Positions 46,984-56,980 of a DNA stretch of 64,000 nucleotides are shown piece after piece. Source of the stretch: Rugamonas brunnea. Its GTDB lineage: Bacteria > Pseudomonadota > Gammaproteobacteria > Burkholderiales > Burkholderiaceae_D. Every line of letters starts with the position of its first letter. Position 1 is the first letter of the stretch. The notes under the pieces are model-generated. The model saw nothing but the letters and a program-made list of their open reading frames with translations, was not told the origin of the DNA and made no database searches. The position numbers and the translations under genes were made by a program. The stretch lies in the NCBI RefSeq assembly GCF_014042345.1, contig NZ_JACEZT010000010.1, positions 124,001 through 188,000 on the forward strand. The letters run 5' to 3'.

Positions 46984-48003
46984 TCAGGTTGCCGTATGCC
47001 CCGCGGTGCGCCGATACGCGCCCGGCGGGCTGCCCGTCCAGCCCTTGAACGCACGCTGGAAGGCAGCGCTGTCGGTGAAGCCCAGTTCCTGCGCCAGCGC
47101 CGCCAACGCCACCGTGCTGGTGTGCAGGCGCTCAATCGCGAGGTCGCGGCGCAGCTCGTCCTTCAAGGCCTGGAACGAGGTGCCCTCCCCCGCCAGGCGG
47201 CGTTGCAGCGTCGACGGCGCCATGTGCAGCGCGGCGGCCGTGGCGGCCAGGTCGGACCATGCCGGTTGCGTCGCTTGCAGATGCGCGCGCACCCGCGCGC
47301 TGGCCGATTCCTCGCCGCGCCGGGGCAGAATGATGTGTGCCTGCGCGTCGGCCAGGAACACACGCAACGCGGCCTCGTCACGCCGCACCGGGCTTTGCAG
47401 GCGCGCGGCGTCGAACCAGCAGGCCGATTGCGGCAGGCCAAAGCGCACCGGCGCAGGGAACACTTTGTCGTAGCTCTCGATGTGGGGCGGGCACGCGAAC
47501 GCGAAGTCGAAGCGCGCCGCCGGCAACTGCCCGCCCGCCAACCAGGCGAACAACCGCCAGAACACGCGCAACAACATCTCGTCCAGAAACGCCGGTCGCG
47601 CCGTCGCAGGGCTAAGGAAACGCAGGGCCAATCCGGCCAGCCCGCCATCGCGCACGGGCTCCACCAGCACGTCATCCTGCACCAGCCGGAAGGTGCGGGC
47701 GACGCGGCGCATGGCCGTCTCCAGGTCGGCCGCGCCCAGGGCCGATCGCGCCATCAAGGCGAAGCTACCGCGCTTGAGGGGGCGGGAAAGAAAACCCAGG
47801 CTTTCGTCGTCGAGCCGTTCGATCAGCGCGCGATACAGGGCGATGTACTGGGTCGCCGTCACGCGGGCACCCGCTTCCGCCAGCAGCGCGGGAGGGATGC
47901 CGGCATCGGCCAGGCAGGCATCGCAAGGCTTGCCGCGTGCACGCACGCCGGCCAGCATGCCATGCACCAGGGCGATCGGGACGGTGGCGGGAAGCGGCGG
48001 CAT
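46984..48003 (-). CDS. AraC-family transcriptional regulator with Arabinose_bd-type N-domain
   Basis: A 339-residue regulator. Residues 1-205 match the 'Arabinose-binding domain of AraC' type (IALYRALIERLDDESLGFLS and PLKRGSFALMARSALGAADL), which is typical of virulence- or lipid-linked AraC regulators and not of true sugar sensors. The C-terminal HTH_18 region (about 230-330) includes ALHMAPSTLQRRLAGEGTSF and AALAQELGFTDSAAFQRAFK. It is divergent from the amine oxidase gene (160 bp between starts), suggesting control of it. Confidence 0.88.
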   Translation of the reverse strand: MPPLPATVPIALVHGMLAGVRARGKPCDACLADAGIPPALLAEAGARVTATQYIALYRALIERLDDESLGFLSRPLKRGSFALMARSALGAADLETAMRRVARTFRLVQDDVLVEPVRDGGLAGLALRFLSPATARPAFLDEMLLRVFWRLFAWLAGGQLPAARFDFAFACPPHIESYDKVFPAPVRFGLPQSACWFDAARLQSPVRRDEAALRVFLADAQAHIILPRRGEESASARVRAHLQATQPAWSDLAATAAALHMAPSTLQRRLAGEGTSFQALKDELRRDLAIERLHTSTVALAALAQELGFTDSAAFQRAFKGWTGSPPGAYRRTAGHTAT

Positions 48004-48162
48004 CAGAGCGAATCAGGGGCGTGGGTAGAGGTCTTTTGCCATCACATCGGCGCAAGCTGCAATTGTTCGTGCGGCCGCCCGATTCTACTATGCGACACAC
48101 AAACAGACGAAACCCGCCCAGACGTGCGCGAGCCGATGGGGGAAAATTTACGGTGCGCTCAC

Positions 48163-49584
48163 ATGGACTTGATGAATTTAAAACGAAGAGAATTTTTGAT
48201 CGCGGCGGGCGCGTCGCTGGGTGCGACGCTGCTGTCGGCCTGCGGCGAAGACGCCAACGCGGGCGACACGGCCGGCAATGGCGGCGCCGGGCCGGCCCCG
48301 TCCGGCGCCGTCATCGTGATCGGCGCGGGCATGGCCGGCCTGGCGGCGGCGCGCAAGCTGCGCGACGCGGGCAAGGATGTGATCGTGCTGGAAGCGCGCG
48401 AGCGCGTGGGTGGCCGCATCCTCACCTCCCAGAAATGGAGCGACGCCAAGGTGGACCTGGGCGCGACCTGGATCCACGGCGCCGGTCCGGACAACCCCAT
48501 CGCCGCGCTGGCCAGCAAGACCGGCGCGCGCCTCGCTGCCACCAGCCTCGATAACGATCAATTGTTCGACACCGACGGCACCCGCCTGGACAGCACGGCA
48601 AGGGCGCCCATCGACGCGCTGCAAACGTCGATCACGGCGGTGCTGGCAGCAGCGCAAAAGGCCGACACCGACATGTCGGTGCAGGACGCGGTACGCAATG
48701 GCCTGGGCTACGCCAACCGCCCCGCCGCCGAGCGCAACCGCATCGACTTCCTGGTCAACACCACCATCGAGCATGAATACGGCGGCGCGGCGGACCGTCT
48801 GTCCAGCTATTGGTACGACAGCGGCGCGGCCTATAGCGGCGGCGACGCGCTGTTCCTGGACGGCTACCACGTGCTGATCGACTATCTGGCACAAGGGCTG
48901 GACGTGCGCCTGGGCCAGGTGGTCAGGCAGATCGCCTGGTCGGCCAATGGCGAGGCCACCGTGACGACCAACCTCGGCGCGTTCACCGCCCAGCGGGTGA
49001 TCGTGACGCTGCCGTTGGGCGTGCTGCAATCGGGCGCCGTGACATTCTCCCCCGCCCTGCCCGTCGCAAAACGGGCCGCCATCGCCCAGTTGGGCATGGG
49101 CCTGCTCAACAAATGCTGTCTGCGCTTCCCGACCGCGTTCTGGGACACGGAGACGGACTGGCTCAACTATGTGCCCGACGGTAGCCACTACGGCCAATGG
49201 GCGGAGTGGGTCAGCCTCGCGCGCCCCACCGGACTACCGATACTGCTCGGGTTCAACGCCGCCGCATTCGGCCGCGAGATCGAGTCCTGGAGCGACAACG
49301 AGATCATCGCCAGCGCCATGGCCACGCTGCGCACCATGTACGGCCAGGCCATCCCCGAGCCGGTCGATGCGCTCATCACCCGCTGGGGCGCCGATCCCTA
49401 CGCGCGCGGGGCCTACTCGTGCAACGTGCTGGGCTCGACGCCGGGCATGCGCGCCGACCTGGCCAGCAACGTCAACGGCCGCCTGTTCTTCGCCGGCGAG
49501 GCGACCGAGAGCCAGTATTACCAGACCGTGCACGGCGCCTACCGGTCCGGCCTGCGTGCGGCGGACGAGATCCTCGCGCTGTAA
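48163..49584 (+). CDS. Flavin-containing amine oxidase (monoamine/polyamine oxidase family), exported lipoprotein-type signal
   Basis: A 473-residue FAD enzyme that oxidises amines to aldehydes, ammonia and peroxide. The N-terminus combines a twin-arginine-like KRREFLIAAGASLGA with a lipobox LLSAC (C27), implying folded export and lipid anchoring. The dinucleotide motif AVIVIGAGMAGLAAARKLRD is at about 47-66, followed by GGR motif GGRILTSQ, and the C-terminal FAD motif LFFAGEATESQYYQTVHGAY. Start at ATG 48163 is preferred; 48172 is possible. Substrate (for example tyramine, tryptophan or polyamine) is unresolved. The divergent AraC gene is a likely regulator. Confidence 0.88.
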   Translation: MDLMNLKRREFLIAAGASLGATLLSACGEDANAGDTAGNGGAGPAPSGAVIVIGAGMAGLAAARKLRDAGKDVIVLEARERVGGRILTSQKWSDAKVDLGATWIHGAGPDNPIAALASKTGARLAATSLDNDQLFDTDGTRLDSTARAPIDALQTSITAVLAAAQKADTDMSVQDAVRNGLGYANRPAAERNRIDFLVNTTIEHEYGGAADRLSSYWYDSGAAYSGGDALFLDGYHVLIDYLAQGLDVRLGQVVRQIAWSANGEATVTTNLGAFTAQRVIVTLPLGVLQSGAVTFSPALPVAKRAAIAQLGMGLLNKCCLRFPTAFWDTETDWLNYVPDGSHYGQWAEWVSLARPTGLPILLGFNAAAFGREIESWSDNEIIASAMATLRTMYGQAIPEPVDALITRWGADPYARGAYSCNVLGSTPGMRADLASNVNGRLFFAGEATESQYYQTVHGAYRSGLRAADEILAL

Positions 49585-49605
49585 ACACCCCCGCCACAAA
49601 CAAAA

Positions 49606-49642
49606 AGGTCATTGATGATCGACACCGCATCATCAACGACCT
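49606..49642 (-). terminator. Intrinsic terminator of guaA
   Basis: Arms at 49606-49619 and 49629-49642 form a 14-bp stem with one mismatch and a 9-nt loop. On the minus strand the stem is followed by TTTTGTTTGT, a good U-tract, so it ends guaA transcripts; the plus-strand side has only GATTTTCC and could help the convergent amine oxidase gene. Confidence 0.75.
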
Positions 49643-49651
49643 CTGATTTTC

Positions 49652-49676
49652 CGCTTTAAATCAAAGACTTAAAGCG
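49652..49676. repeat. Second hairpin just after guaA
   Basis: CGCTTTAA (49652-49659) and TTAAAGCG (49669-49676) make a perfect 8-bp stem with 9-nt loop, 6 bp after the guaA stop and 9 bp before the terminator described above (in guaA direction). It may stabilise the mRNA end or assist termination. Confidence 0.5.
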
Positions 49677-49682
49677 AGCTCG

Positions 49683-51293
49683 TCACTCCCACTCGATGGT
49701 GGCAGGTGGTTTGCCCGAAATATCGTAGACCACGCGGTTAATGCCGCGCACTTCATTAATGATACGGTTGGACACCTTGCCCAGCAGCGCGTGCGGCAGG
49801 TGCGCCCAGTGCGCGGTCATGAAGTCCTGGGTCTGCACGGCGCGCAGCGCCACCACGTATTCGTAGGTGCGGCCATCGCCCATCACGCCCACCGACTTCA
49901 CCGGCAGGAACACGGCAAACGCTTGCGACGTCGCTTCGTACCAGTTCTTCGGCAGCTGCTCCTCGTCCACGGCCTGGCCGGCGACATACTCGTACGGCGT
50001 GTTGCGCAGTTCTTCGATGAAGATGGCGTCGGCGCGGCGCAGCAGGTCGGCGTATTCCTTCTTCACTTCGCCGAGGATACGCACGCCCAGGCCCGGGCCG
50101 GGGAATGGATGGCGGTACACCATGTCATGCGGCAGGCCCAGCGCCACGCCCAGCTTGCGCACTTCGTCCTTGAACAGTTCGCGCAGCGGTTCCAGCAGCT
50201 TCAGTTTCATGTGCTCCGGCAGGCCGCCCACGTTGTGGTGGCTCTTGATGGTCTGGCCCTTCTTGCCCTTGCCGGCCGACTCGATCACGTCCGGATAGAT
50301 GGTGCCCTGCGCCAGCCACTTGGCGCTGGTCAGCTTGCCCGACTCCTGGTCGAACACTTCCACGAACTCGCCGCCGATGATCTTGCGCTTCTGCTCGGGA
50401 TCGGTCACGCCGGCCAGCTTGCCCATGAACTGGGCTTCCGCGTCGACGCGGATCACTTTCACGCCCAGGTTCTTGGCGAACATGTCCATCACCATCTTGC
50501 CCTCGTCCAGACGAAGCAGGCCGTGGTCGACGAAAACGCAGGTCAGCTGGTCGCCGATGGCGCGGTGGATCAGCGCGGCGGCCACGGACGAATCGACACC
50601 GCCCGACAGGCCCAAAATCACTTCATCCGTGCCGACCTGGGCGCGGATCTTCTCCACGGCTTCGCTGATGTAGTCGGGCATGTTCCAGTCCGACTTGCAG
50701 CCGCAGATCTCGTGCACGAAGCGGCCCAGCATGGCCTTGCCCTGCACCGTGTGGGTCACTTCCGGGTGCCACTGCACGCCGTAGAAACGCTTTTCCTCGT
50801 TGGCCATGGCGGCGATTGGGCAGCTCGGCGTGTTGCCCATCAGGACGAAACCGGGCGGCATCTCCAGCACCTTGTCGCCGTGGCTCATCCACACCTTCAG
50901 CATGCCGTGACCTTCGTCCGTGACGAAGTCGTTGATGCCGTCGAGCAGCTTGGTGTGGCTGCGGGCGCGCACTTCGGCGTAACCGAATTCACGCACCAGG
51001 CCGTTCTCGACCTTGCCGCCCAGCTGGGCCGCCATGGTCTGCATGCCGTAGCAGATGCCCAGCACCGGCACGCCCAGTTCGAACACGGCTTGCGGCGCGC
51101 GCGGCGCGTCGCCTTCCAGCGTGGAGCTGTGGCTGCCCGACAGGATCACGCCGGCGGCGCCGTAGTTGCGCACGAATTCGTCGCTGACGTCATACGGATA
51201 CACTTCCGAGAACACGCCGGAATCGCGCACGCGGCGCGCGATCAGCTGGGTAACCTGGGAGCCGAAATCGAGGATGAGGATTTTTGAATGCAT
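49683..51293 (-). CDS. guaA: GMP synthase (glutamine-hydrolysing)
   Basis: Final step of GMP synthesis: XMP + Gln + ATP to GMP. The 536-residue protein has the class I glutamine amidotransferase domain (1-195) with nucleophile C81 in [12 protein letters not shown] and the His-Glu pair in [10 protein letters not shown], the ATP-pyrophosphatase domain with P-loop [17 protein letters not shown], and the dimerisation domain from about 400, ending [19 protein letters not shown]. It lies 110 bp downstream of guaB on the same strand; an 11-bp hairpin separates them. Essential housekeeping gene, normal length. Confidence 0.98.
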   Translation of the reverse strand: MHSKILILDFGSQVTQLIARRVRDSGVFSEVYPYDVSDEFVRNYGAAGVILSGSHSSTLEGDAPRAPQAVFELGVPVLGICYGMQTMAAQLGGKVENGLVREFGYAEVRARSHTKLLDGINDFVTDEGHGMLKVWMSHGDKVLEMPPGFVLMGNTPSCPIAAMANEEKRFYGVQWHPEVTHTVQGKAMLGRFVHEICGCKSDWNMPDYISEAVEKIRAQVGTDEVILGLSGGVDSSVAAALIHRAIGDQLTCVFVDHGLLRLDEGKMVMDMFAKNLGVKVIRVDAEAQFMGKLAGVTDPEQKRKIIGGEFVEVFDQESGKLTSAKWLAQGTIYPDVIESAGKGKKGQTIKSHHNVGGLPEHMKLKLLEPLRELFKDEVRKLGVALGLPHDMVYRHPFPGPGLGVRILGEVKKEYADLLRRADAIFIEELRNTPYEYVAGQAVDEEQLPKNWYEATSQAFAVFLPVKSVGVMGDGRTYEYVVALRAVQTQDFMTAHWAHLPHALLGKVSNRIINEVRGINRVVYDISGKPPATIEWE

Positions 51294-51367
51294 GGAAGAT
51301 AGGGGCTTCTAAATGATGAAATCGGTGCAGCTGGGCGGCCTCCGCGCGGGCGGGCCGTGAAAGGAAA

Positions 51368-51394
51368 ACGCCGGCGGCAAGCAGCCGCCGGCGT
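51368..51394 (-). terminator. GC-rich hairpin between guaB and guaA
   Basis: ACGCCGGCGGC (51368-51378) and GCCGCCGGCGT (51384-51394) form an 11-bp perfect stem with a 5-nt loop, 9 bp after the guaB stop. On the minus strand it is followed by TTTCCTTTC, a weak U-tract. It could be an intrinsic terminator, a partial terminator lowering guaA expression, or an mRNA-stability element. Confidence 0.6.
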
Positions 51395-51402
51395 CGCAAG
51401 GC

Positions 51403-52893
<1,491 letters not shown>

Positions 52894-53032
52894 TTATACA
52901 GAATTCTGAGCGCGCCGTCCTTGCGGCGCGGAAAAAAATCTGTCACGCCCTTTGCCGTTCGATTGACAGTTGCCGTAAATCATGGCGAAATCTGGCCAGC
53001 GGCGCCTTTGCCGTGCTCCCGAAAGCCGCACC

Positions 53033-53542
53033 ATGAAACACACCCCGTCGATGCTGCGCGTGGCCCTGGCCGGCGCGCTGCTGGCCCTGTCCACCCAGGC
53101 GCTGGCGCAATACCTGTGGATAGACGAAAAAGGCATCAAGCAGTTGTCCGACCGCCCGCCGCCGCCCAACATCCCGGAGAAGAACATCCTGAAGGCGCCC
53201 GGCAAGCCACTGTTCAACCCGAACGCGCCCGCGCCGGACGAGCAGGCGCCCGACGCCGCCGAACCCAAGACCAAGGCCCCGCCCACGCTGGGCGAGCGCA
53301 ACGCCGACTTCAACAAGCGCAGGGCGGAGGCGGCCCAGGCGGCGCAAAAGAGCGCCGAAGAAGCCAAGCGCAAGGCGGCCGAGCAATCGGCCTGCGAGGC
53401 GGCCCGCAACAACCAGCGCGCGCTCGACGACGGCATCCGCATCACGACCTACGACAAGGATGGCCAGCGCACGGTGATGGGCGACGCGGAACGGGCCGAA
53501 CTGGCGAAAAAGACCCAGCAGGCGCTGGCCAACTGTCACTGA
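53033..53542 (+). CDS. DUF4124-domain exported protein
   Basis: A 169-residue periplasmic or surface-exposed protein. Start MKHTPSMLRVALAGALLALS gives a clean signal peptide (to QALAQ); a longer in-frame reading to 52982 would spoil it. The mature N-terminus YLWIDEKGIKQLSDRPPPPN is the DUF4124 motif, followed by a Pro/Ala-rich and then a Lys/Glu/Ala-rich coiled-coil-like middle and a C-terminal CEAARNNQRALDDGI with two cysteines overall. DUF4124 genes next to guaBA are common in Betaproteobacteria. Function unknown. Confidence 0.85.
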   Translation: MKHTPSMLRVALAGALLALSTQALAQYLWIDEKGIKQLSDRPPPPNIPEKNILKAPGKPLFNPNAPAPDEQAPDAAEPKTKAPPTLGERNADFNKRRAEAAQAAQKSAEEAKRKAAEQSACEAARNNQRALDDGIRITTYDKDGQRTVMGDAERAELAKKTQQALANCH

Positions 53543-53600
53543 ACGCGGCGGGTTGCCGGCGAAACTTCCCCGCCCTCGCCCCGCCTGCCGTAAGATAGCG

Positions 53601-53616
53601 CGATCAATGTTGATCG
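53601..53616. promoter_or_regulatory. Palindromic site before the gntR-like gene
   Basis: CGATCAA-TG-TTGATCG is a perfect 7-bp inverted repeat with 2-bp centre, 10 bp before the LacI-family regulator start at 53627 and partly overlapping its leader. It is unlike the gnt operator at 54889, so it may be bound by another factor, or mark an autoregulatory half of different affinity. Confidence 0.45.
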
Positions 53617-53626
53617 ATAGGCAGGG

Positions 53627-54655
53627 ATGAGCAAGACAGCACCGAACAGGAGCCGCGCCAGCGGCCGCGTCACGCTGGCGGCGGTGGCGGAACGGGCCGG
53701 CGTGGCCGCCATGACAGCCTCGCGCGCCATCAGCCAGCCGGACATGGTGTCGCCGGCGCTGCGCGAGCGCGTGCAGCAAGCCGTGGAGGAACTGGGCTAC
53801 GTCCCCAACCGGGCGGCGCGCGCGCTGGCCTCGGCCCAGTCGAAGGTGATCGTGGTGCTGGTGCCGTCGCTGTCGAACGCCGTGTTCACGGCCGTGCTGG
53901 CCGGCATCCAGGATGCGCTGGATGCGGACGACTATCAGATCCTGATCGGTAACACGCGCTACTCCGACGCCGAGGAGGAAAAGCTGCTCGGCATCTACCT
54001 GCAATCGAACCCGGACGGCATCCTGCTGTCCGGCCTCACCCACAGTCCGCGCGTGGAGCGCATGCTGGCCGCTTCGCGCGTGCCCATCGTCTCGATGATG
54101 GATCTGTCGGACGACCCGGCCCAGCTGACGGTGGGCTTCTCGCAGTTCCAGGCCGGCCAGGCGATGACGCGCTACCTGATCGACAAAGGCCACAAGCGCA
54201 TCGGCTTCATCGGCGCCCAGCTCGACGAGCGCACGCTGAAACGGGCCGACGGCTACCGCCACGCCATGCGCGACGCGGGCCTGGCCGATCCGAAGCTGGA
54301 ACTGATGGTGCCCGATCCATCCACCATCGCGCTCGGCGCCGAGCTGCTGGGCCGCATGCTGGCACAGGCGCCCGACTGCGACGCCATCTTCTGCTGCAAC
54401 GACGACCTGGCGCACGGCGCCATCTACCAATGCCAGCGGCGCGGCATCGCCGTGCCCCGGCAGCTGGCCATTTGCGGCTTCAACGACCTGCCCGCGTCGG
54501 CCTGGATGAATCCCTCCGTGACCACGGTCGGCACGCCGCGCTACCGCATCGGCCACGAAGCGGCCACCCTGCTGCGCAGCGTCATCCGCGGCGAAACGCC
54601 GGCCACGCCCCACCTCGACCTCGGCTTCACGCTGATGGCGCGCGAAAGCGCCTGA
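53627..54655 (+). CDS. gntR: LacI-family transcriptional regulator, gluconate GntR-type
   Basis: A 342-residue repressor. HTH at the N-terminus VTLAAVAERAGVAAMTASRA, hinge NRAARALASAQSKVIVVLVP, then the periplasmic-binding-protein-like effector domain (about 70-340; YQILIGNTRYSDAEEEKLLG, typical of GntR). AGGCAGGG precedes the ATG. It is the first gene of a gluconate cassette and should sense gluconate or 6-phosphogluconate; the predicted operator ATGTTAGCGCTAACAT before gntK resembles the E. coli GntR site ATGTTACCGGTAACAT. Transcript ends at a very strong hairpin directly behind the stop codon. Confidence 0.9.
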   Translation: MSKTAPNRSRASGRVTLAAVAERAGVAAMTASRAISQPDMVSPALRERVQQAVEELGYVPNRAARALASAQSKVIVVLVPSLSNAVFTAVLAGIQDALDADDYQILIGNTRYSDAEEEKLLGIYLQSNPDGILLSGLTHSPRVERMLAASRVPIVSMMDLSDDPAQLTVGFSQFQAGQAMTRYLIDKGHKRIGFIGAQLDERTLKRADGYRHAMRDAGLADPKLELMVPDPSTIALGAELLGRMLAQAPDCDAIFCCNDDLAHGAIYQCQRRGIAVPRQLAICGFNDLPASAWMNPSVTTVGTPRYRIGHEAATLLRSVIRGETPATPHLDLGFTLMARESA

Positions 54656-54730
54656 AAACCGGGGTCAGGTCATGCCCTCATGCAAGAAGCCCGCATCTTG
54701 CATGAGGGCATGACCTGACCCCGGTTTTTT
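54655..54730 (+). terminator. 33-bp perfect inverted repeat, strong terminator after gntR
   Basis: Left arm 54655-54687 and right arm 54696-54728 are exact reverse complements (33 bp) around an 8-nt loop AGCCCGCA; the right arm ends in GGTTTTTT. The outer part AAAACCGGGGTCAGG...CCTGACCCCGGTTTT looks like a mobile-type palindromic unit and is far longer than needed for termination. It begins inside the last codon of gntR. Confidence 0.85.
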
Positions 54731-54852
54731 GCTAGCGCCGTTGTCTGCGCACCACAGACAGCCGCATTCTCCTTCCGTCATTAATTTCCCGCGCCCACTC
54801 TGGGCGAGGCATTTCACGCAGTCCGTCTGCTGCAACGCAACATCGATTCCGC

Positions 54853-54880
54853 TTTACAAATCAGCGCGATGGTCTAGACT
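54853..54880 (+). promoter_or_regulatory. Sigma-70 promoter of gntK
   Basis: TTTACA (54853-54858) and TAGACT (54875-54880) with a 16-bp spacer; start of transcription would fall near 54888, at the edge of the palindromic operator. The fit is moderate. Confidence 0.45.
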
Positions 54881-54888
54881 TCGATTCC

Positions 54889-54906
54889 AATGTTAGCGCT
54901 AACATT
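54889..54906. promoter_or_regulatory. GntR (LacI-family) operator upstream of gntK
   Basis: AATGTTAGCGCTAACATT is a perfect 18-bp palindrome ending 3 bp before the gntK reading frame and covering the expected transcription start. Palindromes with a central CG are the hallmark of LacI-family sites. It differs from the enteric GntR consensus mainly at the centre (GCGC for CCGG). Confidence 0.8.
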
Positions 54907-54909
54907 CTA

Positions 54910-55470
54910 ATGAAACAAAACCCCGAGACCATGCAAGCACATCACCCTATGAGCCAAACCAACCAACCCGCATGCTGGATCGTCATGGGCGTCAGCGGTT
55001 GCGGCAAGAGCGAGATCGGGCAACGGCTGGCGACGGCGCTGGACCTGCCCTTCCTCGAAGGCGACAGCTTCCACTCCGCCGCCAACGTCGCCAAGATGGC
55101 CGCCGGCATTCCGCTGACGGACGACGACCGCGCCGGCTGGCTGCACACGCTGCAGGAGCAGATCCGCCAGGCGACGCAACAAGGCCACGGCCTGGTGCTG
55201 TCGTGCTCCGCGCTCAAGCGGCGCTACCGCGACCTGCTCCGCGCCGGCAATCCCGCGCTGCGCTTCGCCCATCTGTCCGGGCCGCGCAGCGTGATCGCTG
55301 AACGCATGGCGGCGCGCGTGAACCACTACATGCCGCCATCGCTGCTCGACAGCCAGCTGCGCGACCTGGAACCGCTGCAAGCGGACGAAGCGGGCGTGCT
55401 GCTGGACTTGAACCTGCCGCCGCAACAACTGGTCGACGCCATCCTCGACAACCAGGGCGCACACGCATAA
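54910..55470 (+). CDS. gntK: Gluconokinase
   Basis: Phosphorylates D-gluconate to 6-phosphogluconate, feeding the pentose phosphate or Entner-Doudoroff route. P-loop VMGVSGCGKSEIGQRLA, substrate-binding GDSFHSAANVAKMAAGIPLT and DRAGWLHTL, and SCSALKRRYRDLLR are all standard GntK features. Length 186 residues from ATG 54910; ATG at 54931 or 54949 (MSQTNQP) are realistic alternatives because the first ATG follows the operator by only 3 bp and none of the three has a convincing ribosome binding site. Co-transcribed with the MFS carrier 31 bp downstream. Entner-Doudoroff genes are not in the window. Confidence 0.92.
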   Translation: MKQNPETMQAHHPMSQTNQPACWIVMGVSGCGKSEIGQRLATALDLPFLEGDSFHSAANVAKMAAGIPLTDDDRAGWLHTLQEQIRQATQQGHGLVLSCSALKRRYRDLLRAGNPALRFAHLSGPRSVIAERMAARVNHYMPPSLLDSQLRDLEPLQADEAGVLLDLNLPPQQLVDAILDNQGAHA

Positions 55471-55501
55471 CGCGCCCACCAACATCACCACCGGAGACAA
55501 C

Positions 55502-56824
55502 ATGAACGCCACCCACCACCACCAGAAAATCCCCAAGCGCCGCTGGGGCATAGGCGCCCTGCTCGGCATGGGCGTCCTGATCAACTACATCGACCGCATC
55601 GGCCTGTCCGTGGCCGCGCCGCAGATCAAGGATATGTTCAACCTGTCGGCCGTGGAACTGGGCCTGCTGTTCAGCGCCTTCGCCTGGTCGTACTCGCTGC
55701 TGCAGATCCCGGTCGGCATGGTGCTGGACCGCTTCGGCCCCACCCGCGTGGGCCGCTGGGGCGCCTTCCTGTGGGGTGTGGCCTCCACCATCACCGCGTT
55801 CTCCAGCGGTTTCGCCGGCATCTTCGCGGCCCGCATCCTGCTCGGCATCGCCGAAGCGCCGGCCTTCCCGGTCAGCTCCAAGGCCACCGGCTACTGGTTC
55901 CCCCGCAATGAGCGCGGCATGGCCACCGCCATCTTCGACGCGGCCGCCAAGTTCTCCAACGTGATCGGCGTGCCGCTGATCGCCGTCACCATCGTCACCT
56001 TCGGCTGGCGCTGGGGCTTCGGCTTGACCGCGCTGCTCAGCTTCAGCTACTTCTTCGCCTTCCTGCTGGTGTACCGCGACCCGAGCGCCGATGCCAAGCT
56101 GTCGAAGCAGGAACTGCAGTACATCCAGAACGGCGGCGCCGCGCCGGAAGGCCCGTCCAACGCCGGTGCACTCAACATGCTGGGCTACCTGCTGGGCAAA
56201 TCGAAAGTCTGGGGCCTGACCATCGGCTTCGCCGCCTACGGCTACTCGTTCTACCTGTTCCTCACCTGGCTGCCCGGCTACCTGGTGCAGACCATGCACA
56301 TGAGCATACTGAAATCGGCCGGCTTCGCCGCCATCCCCTGGGCCGTGGCCACCATCACCGATCTGTTCGTGGGCGGCTGGCTGATCGACCACCTGATCTC
56401 GCGCGGCAAGGATGAATCGCTGGTGCGCAAGGGCGTGCTGATCGTCGGCATGCTGCTGGGCCTGGCCGTGTTCGGCGCCACCCAGACTACCGATCCCGTG
56501 TGGGCCATCGTGTGGATCTCGATCGCGCTGGGCGGCCTGGCTTCGGCCGCGCCGGTGGGCTGGTCGCTGCCATCGCTGATCGCGCCCAAGGGCGGCGCCG
56601 GCACCATCGGCGGCATCATGAACTTCGCCAACAACCTGATGGGCGCGGCCGCCCCCATCGTCACCGGCGTGATCGTCGGCGCCACCAACTCGTTCGCCAA
56701 CGCCTTCATGGTGGCCGGCGTGATCCTGCTGGTGGGGATCGTGTCCTTCGTGTTCGTGCTCGGGAAGATCGAGCCGATTCCCGATCCGGAACCGGCTACA
56801 CCAGCGCCCCTGCCGGTCCACTGA
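55502..56824 (+). CDS. MFS transporter of the anion:cation symporter type, gluconate/hexuronate-like
   Basis: A 440-residue 12-helix carrier with ACS-family marks: GVLINYIDRIGLSVAAPQIK in helix 1, VLDRFGPTRVGRWGAFLWGV in loop 2-3, and GYWFPRNERGMATAIFDAAA. Relatives carry glucarate, galactonate, hexuronates or gluconate. CGGAGACAAC precedes the ATG. Being between gntK and a porin gene in a GntR-controlled set, gluconate or a close sugar acid is the probable substrate. A 12-bp tandem repeat covers its stop codon. Confidence 0.88.
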   Translation: MNATHHHQKIPKRRWGIGALLGMGVLINYIDRIGLSVAAPQIKDMFNLSAVELGLLFSAFAWSYSLLQIPVGMVLDRFGPTRVGRWGAFLWGVASTITAFSSGFAGIFAARILLGIAEAPAFPVSSKATGYWFPRNERGMATAIFDAAAKFSNVIGVPLIAVTIVTFGWRWGFGLTALLSFSYFFAFLLVYRDPSADAKLSKQELQYIQNGGAAPEGPSNAGALNMLGYLLGKSKVWGLTIGFAAYGYSFYLFLTWLPGYLVQTMHMSILKSAGFAAIPWAVATITDLFVGGWLIDHLISRGKDESLVRKGVLIVGMLLGLAVFGATQTTDPVWAIVWISIALGGLASAAPVGWSLPSLIAPKGGAGTIGGIMNFANNLMGAAAPIVTGVIVGATNSFANAFMVAGVILLVGIVSFVFVLGKIEPIPDPEPATPAPLPVH

Positions 56825-56841
56825 CCGGGCCACTGACCGGG
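56818..56841 (+). repeat. Tandem 12-bp repeat across a stop codon
   Basis: CCACTGACCGGG occurs twice in direct succession (56818-56829, 56830-56841), with a third partial unit (CCACT). The first unit contains the TGA stop codon of the MFS gene. Slippage there would not change the protein's coding part. The rest of 56842-56980 has no recognisable feature. Confidence 0.6.
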
Positions 56842-56980
56842 CCACTCAGCGGCCCACCGACACCGGCGCGGCAAGCCGCTTGCCCGCCATGTAGACGCCG
56901 TCCCCGCAACGGGACGGCAAGCACCCGCCCGCGCGCATCCGTAGCGCACGCGGCATCGATAACAACTCTGGAGATACTTG

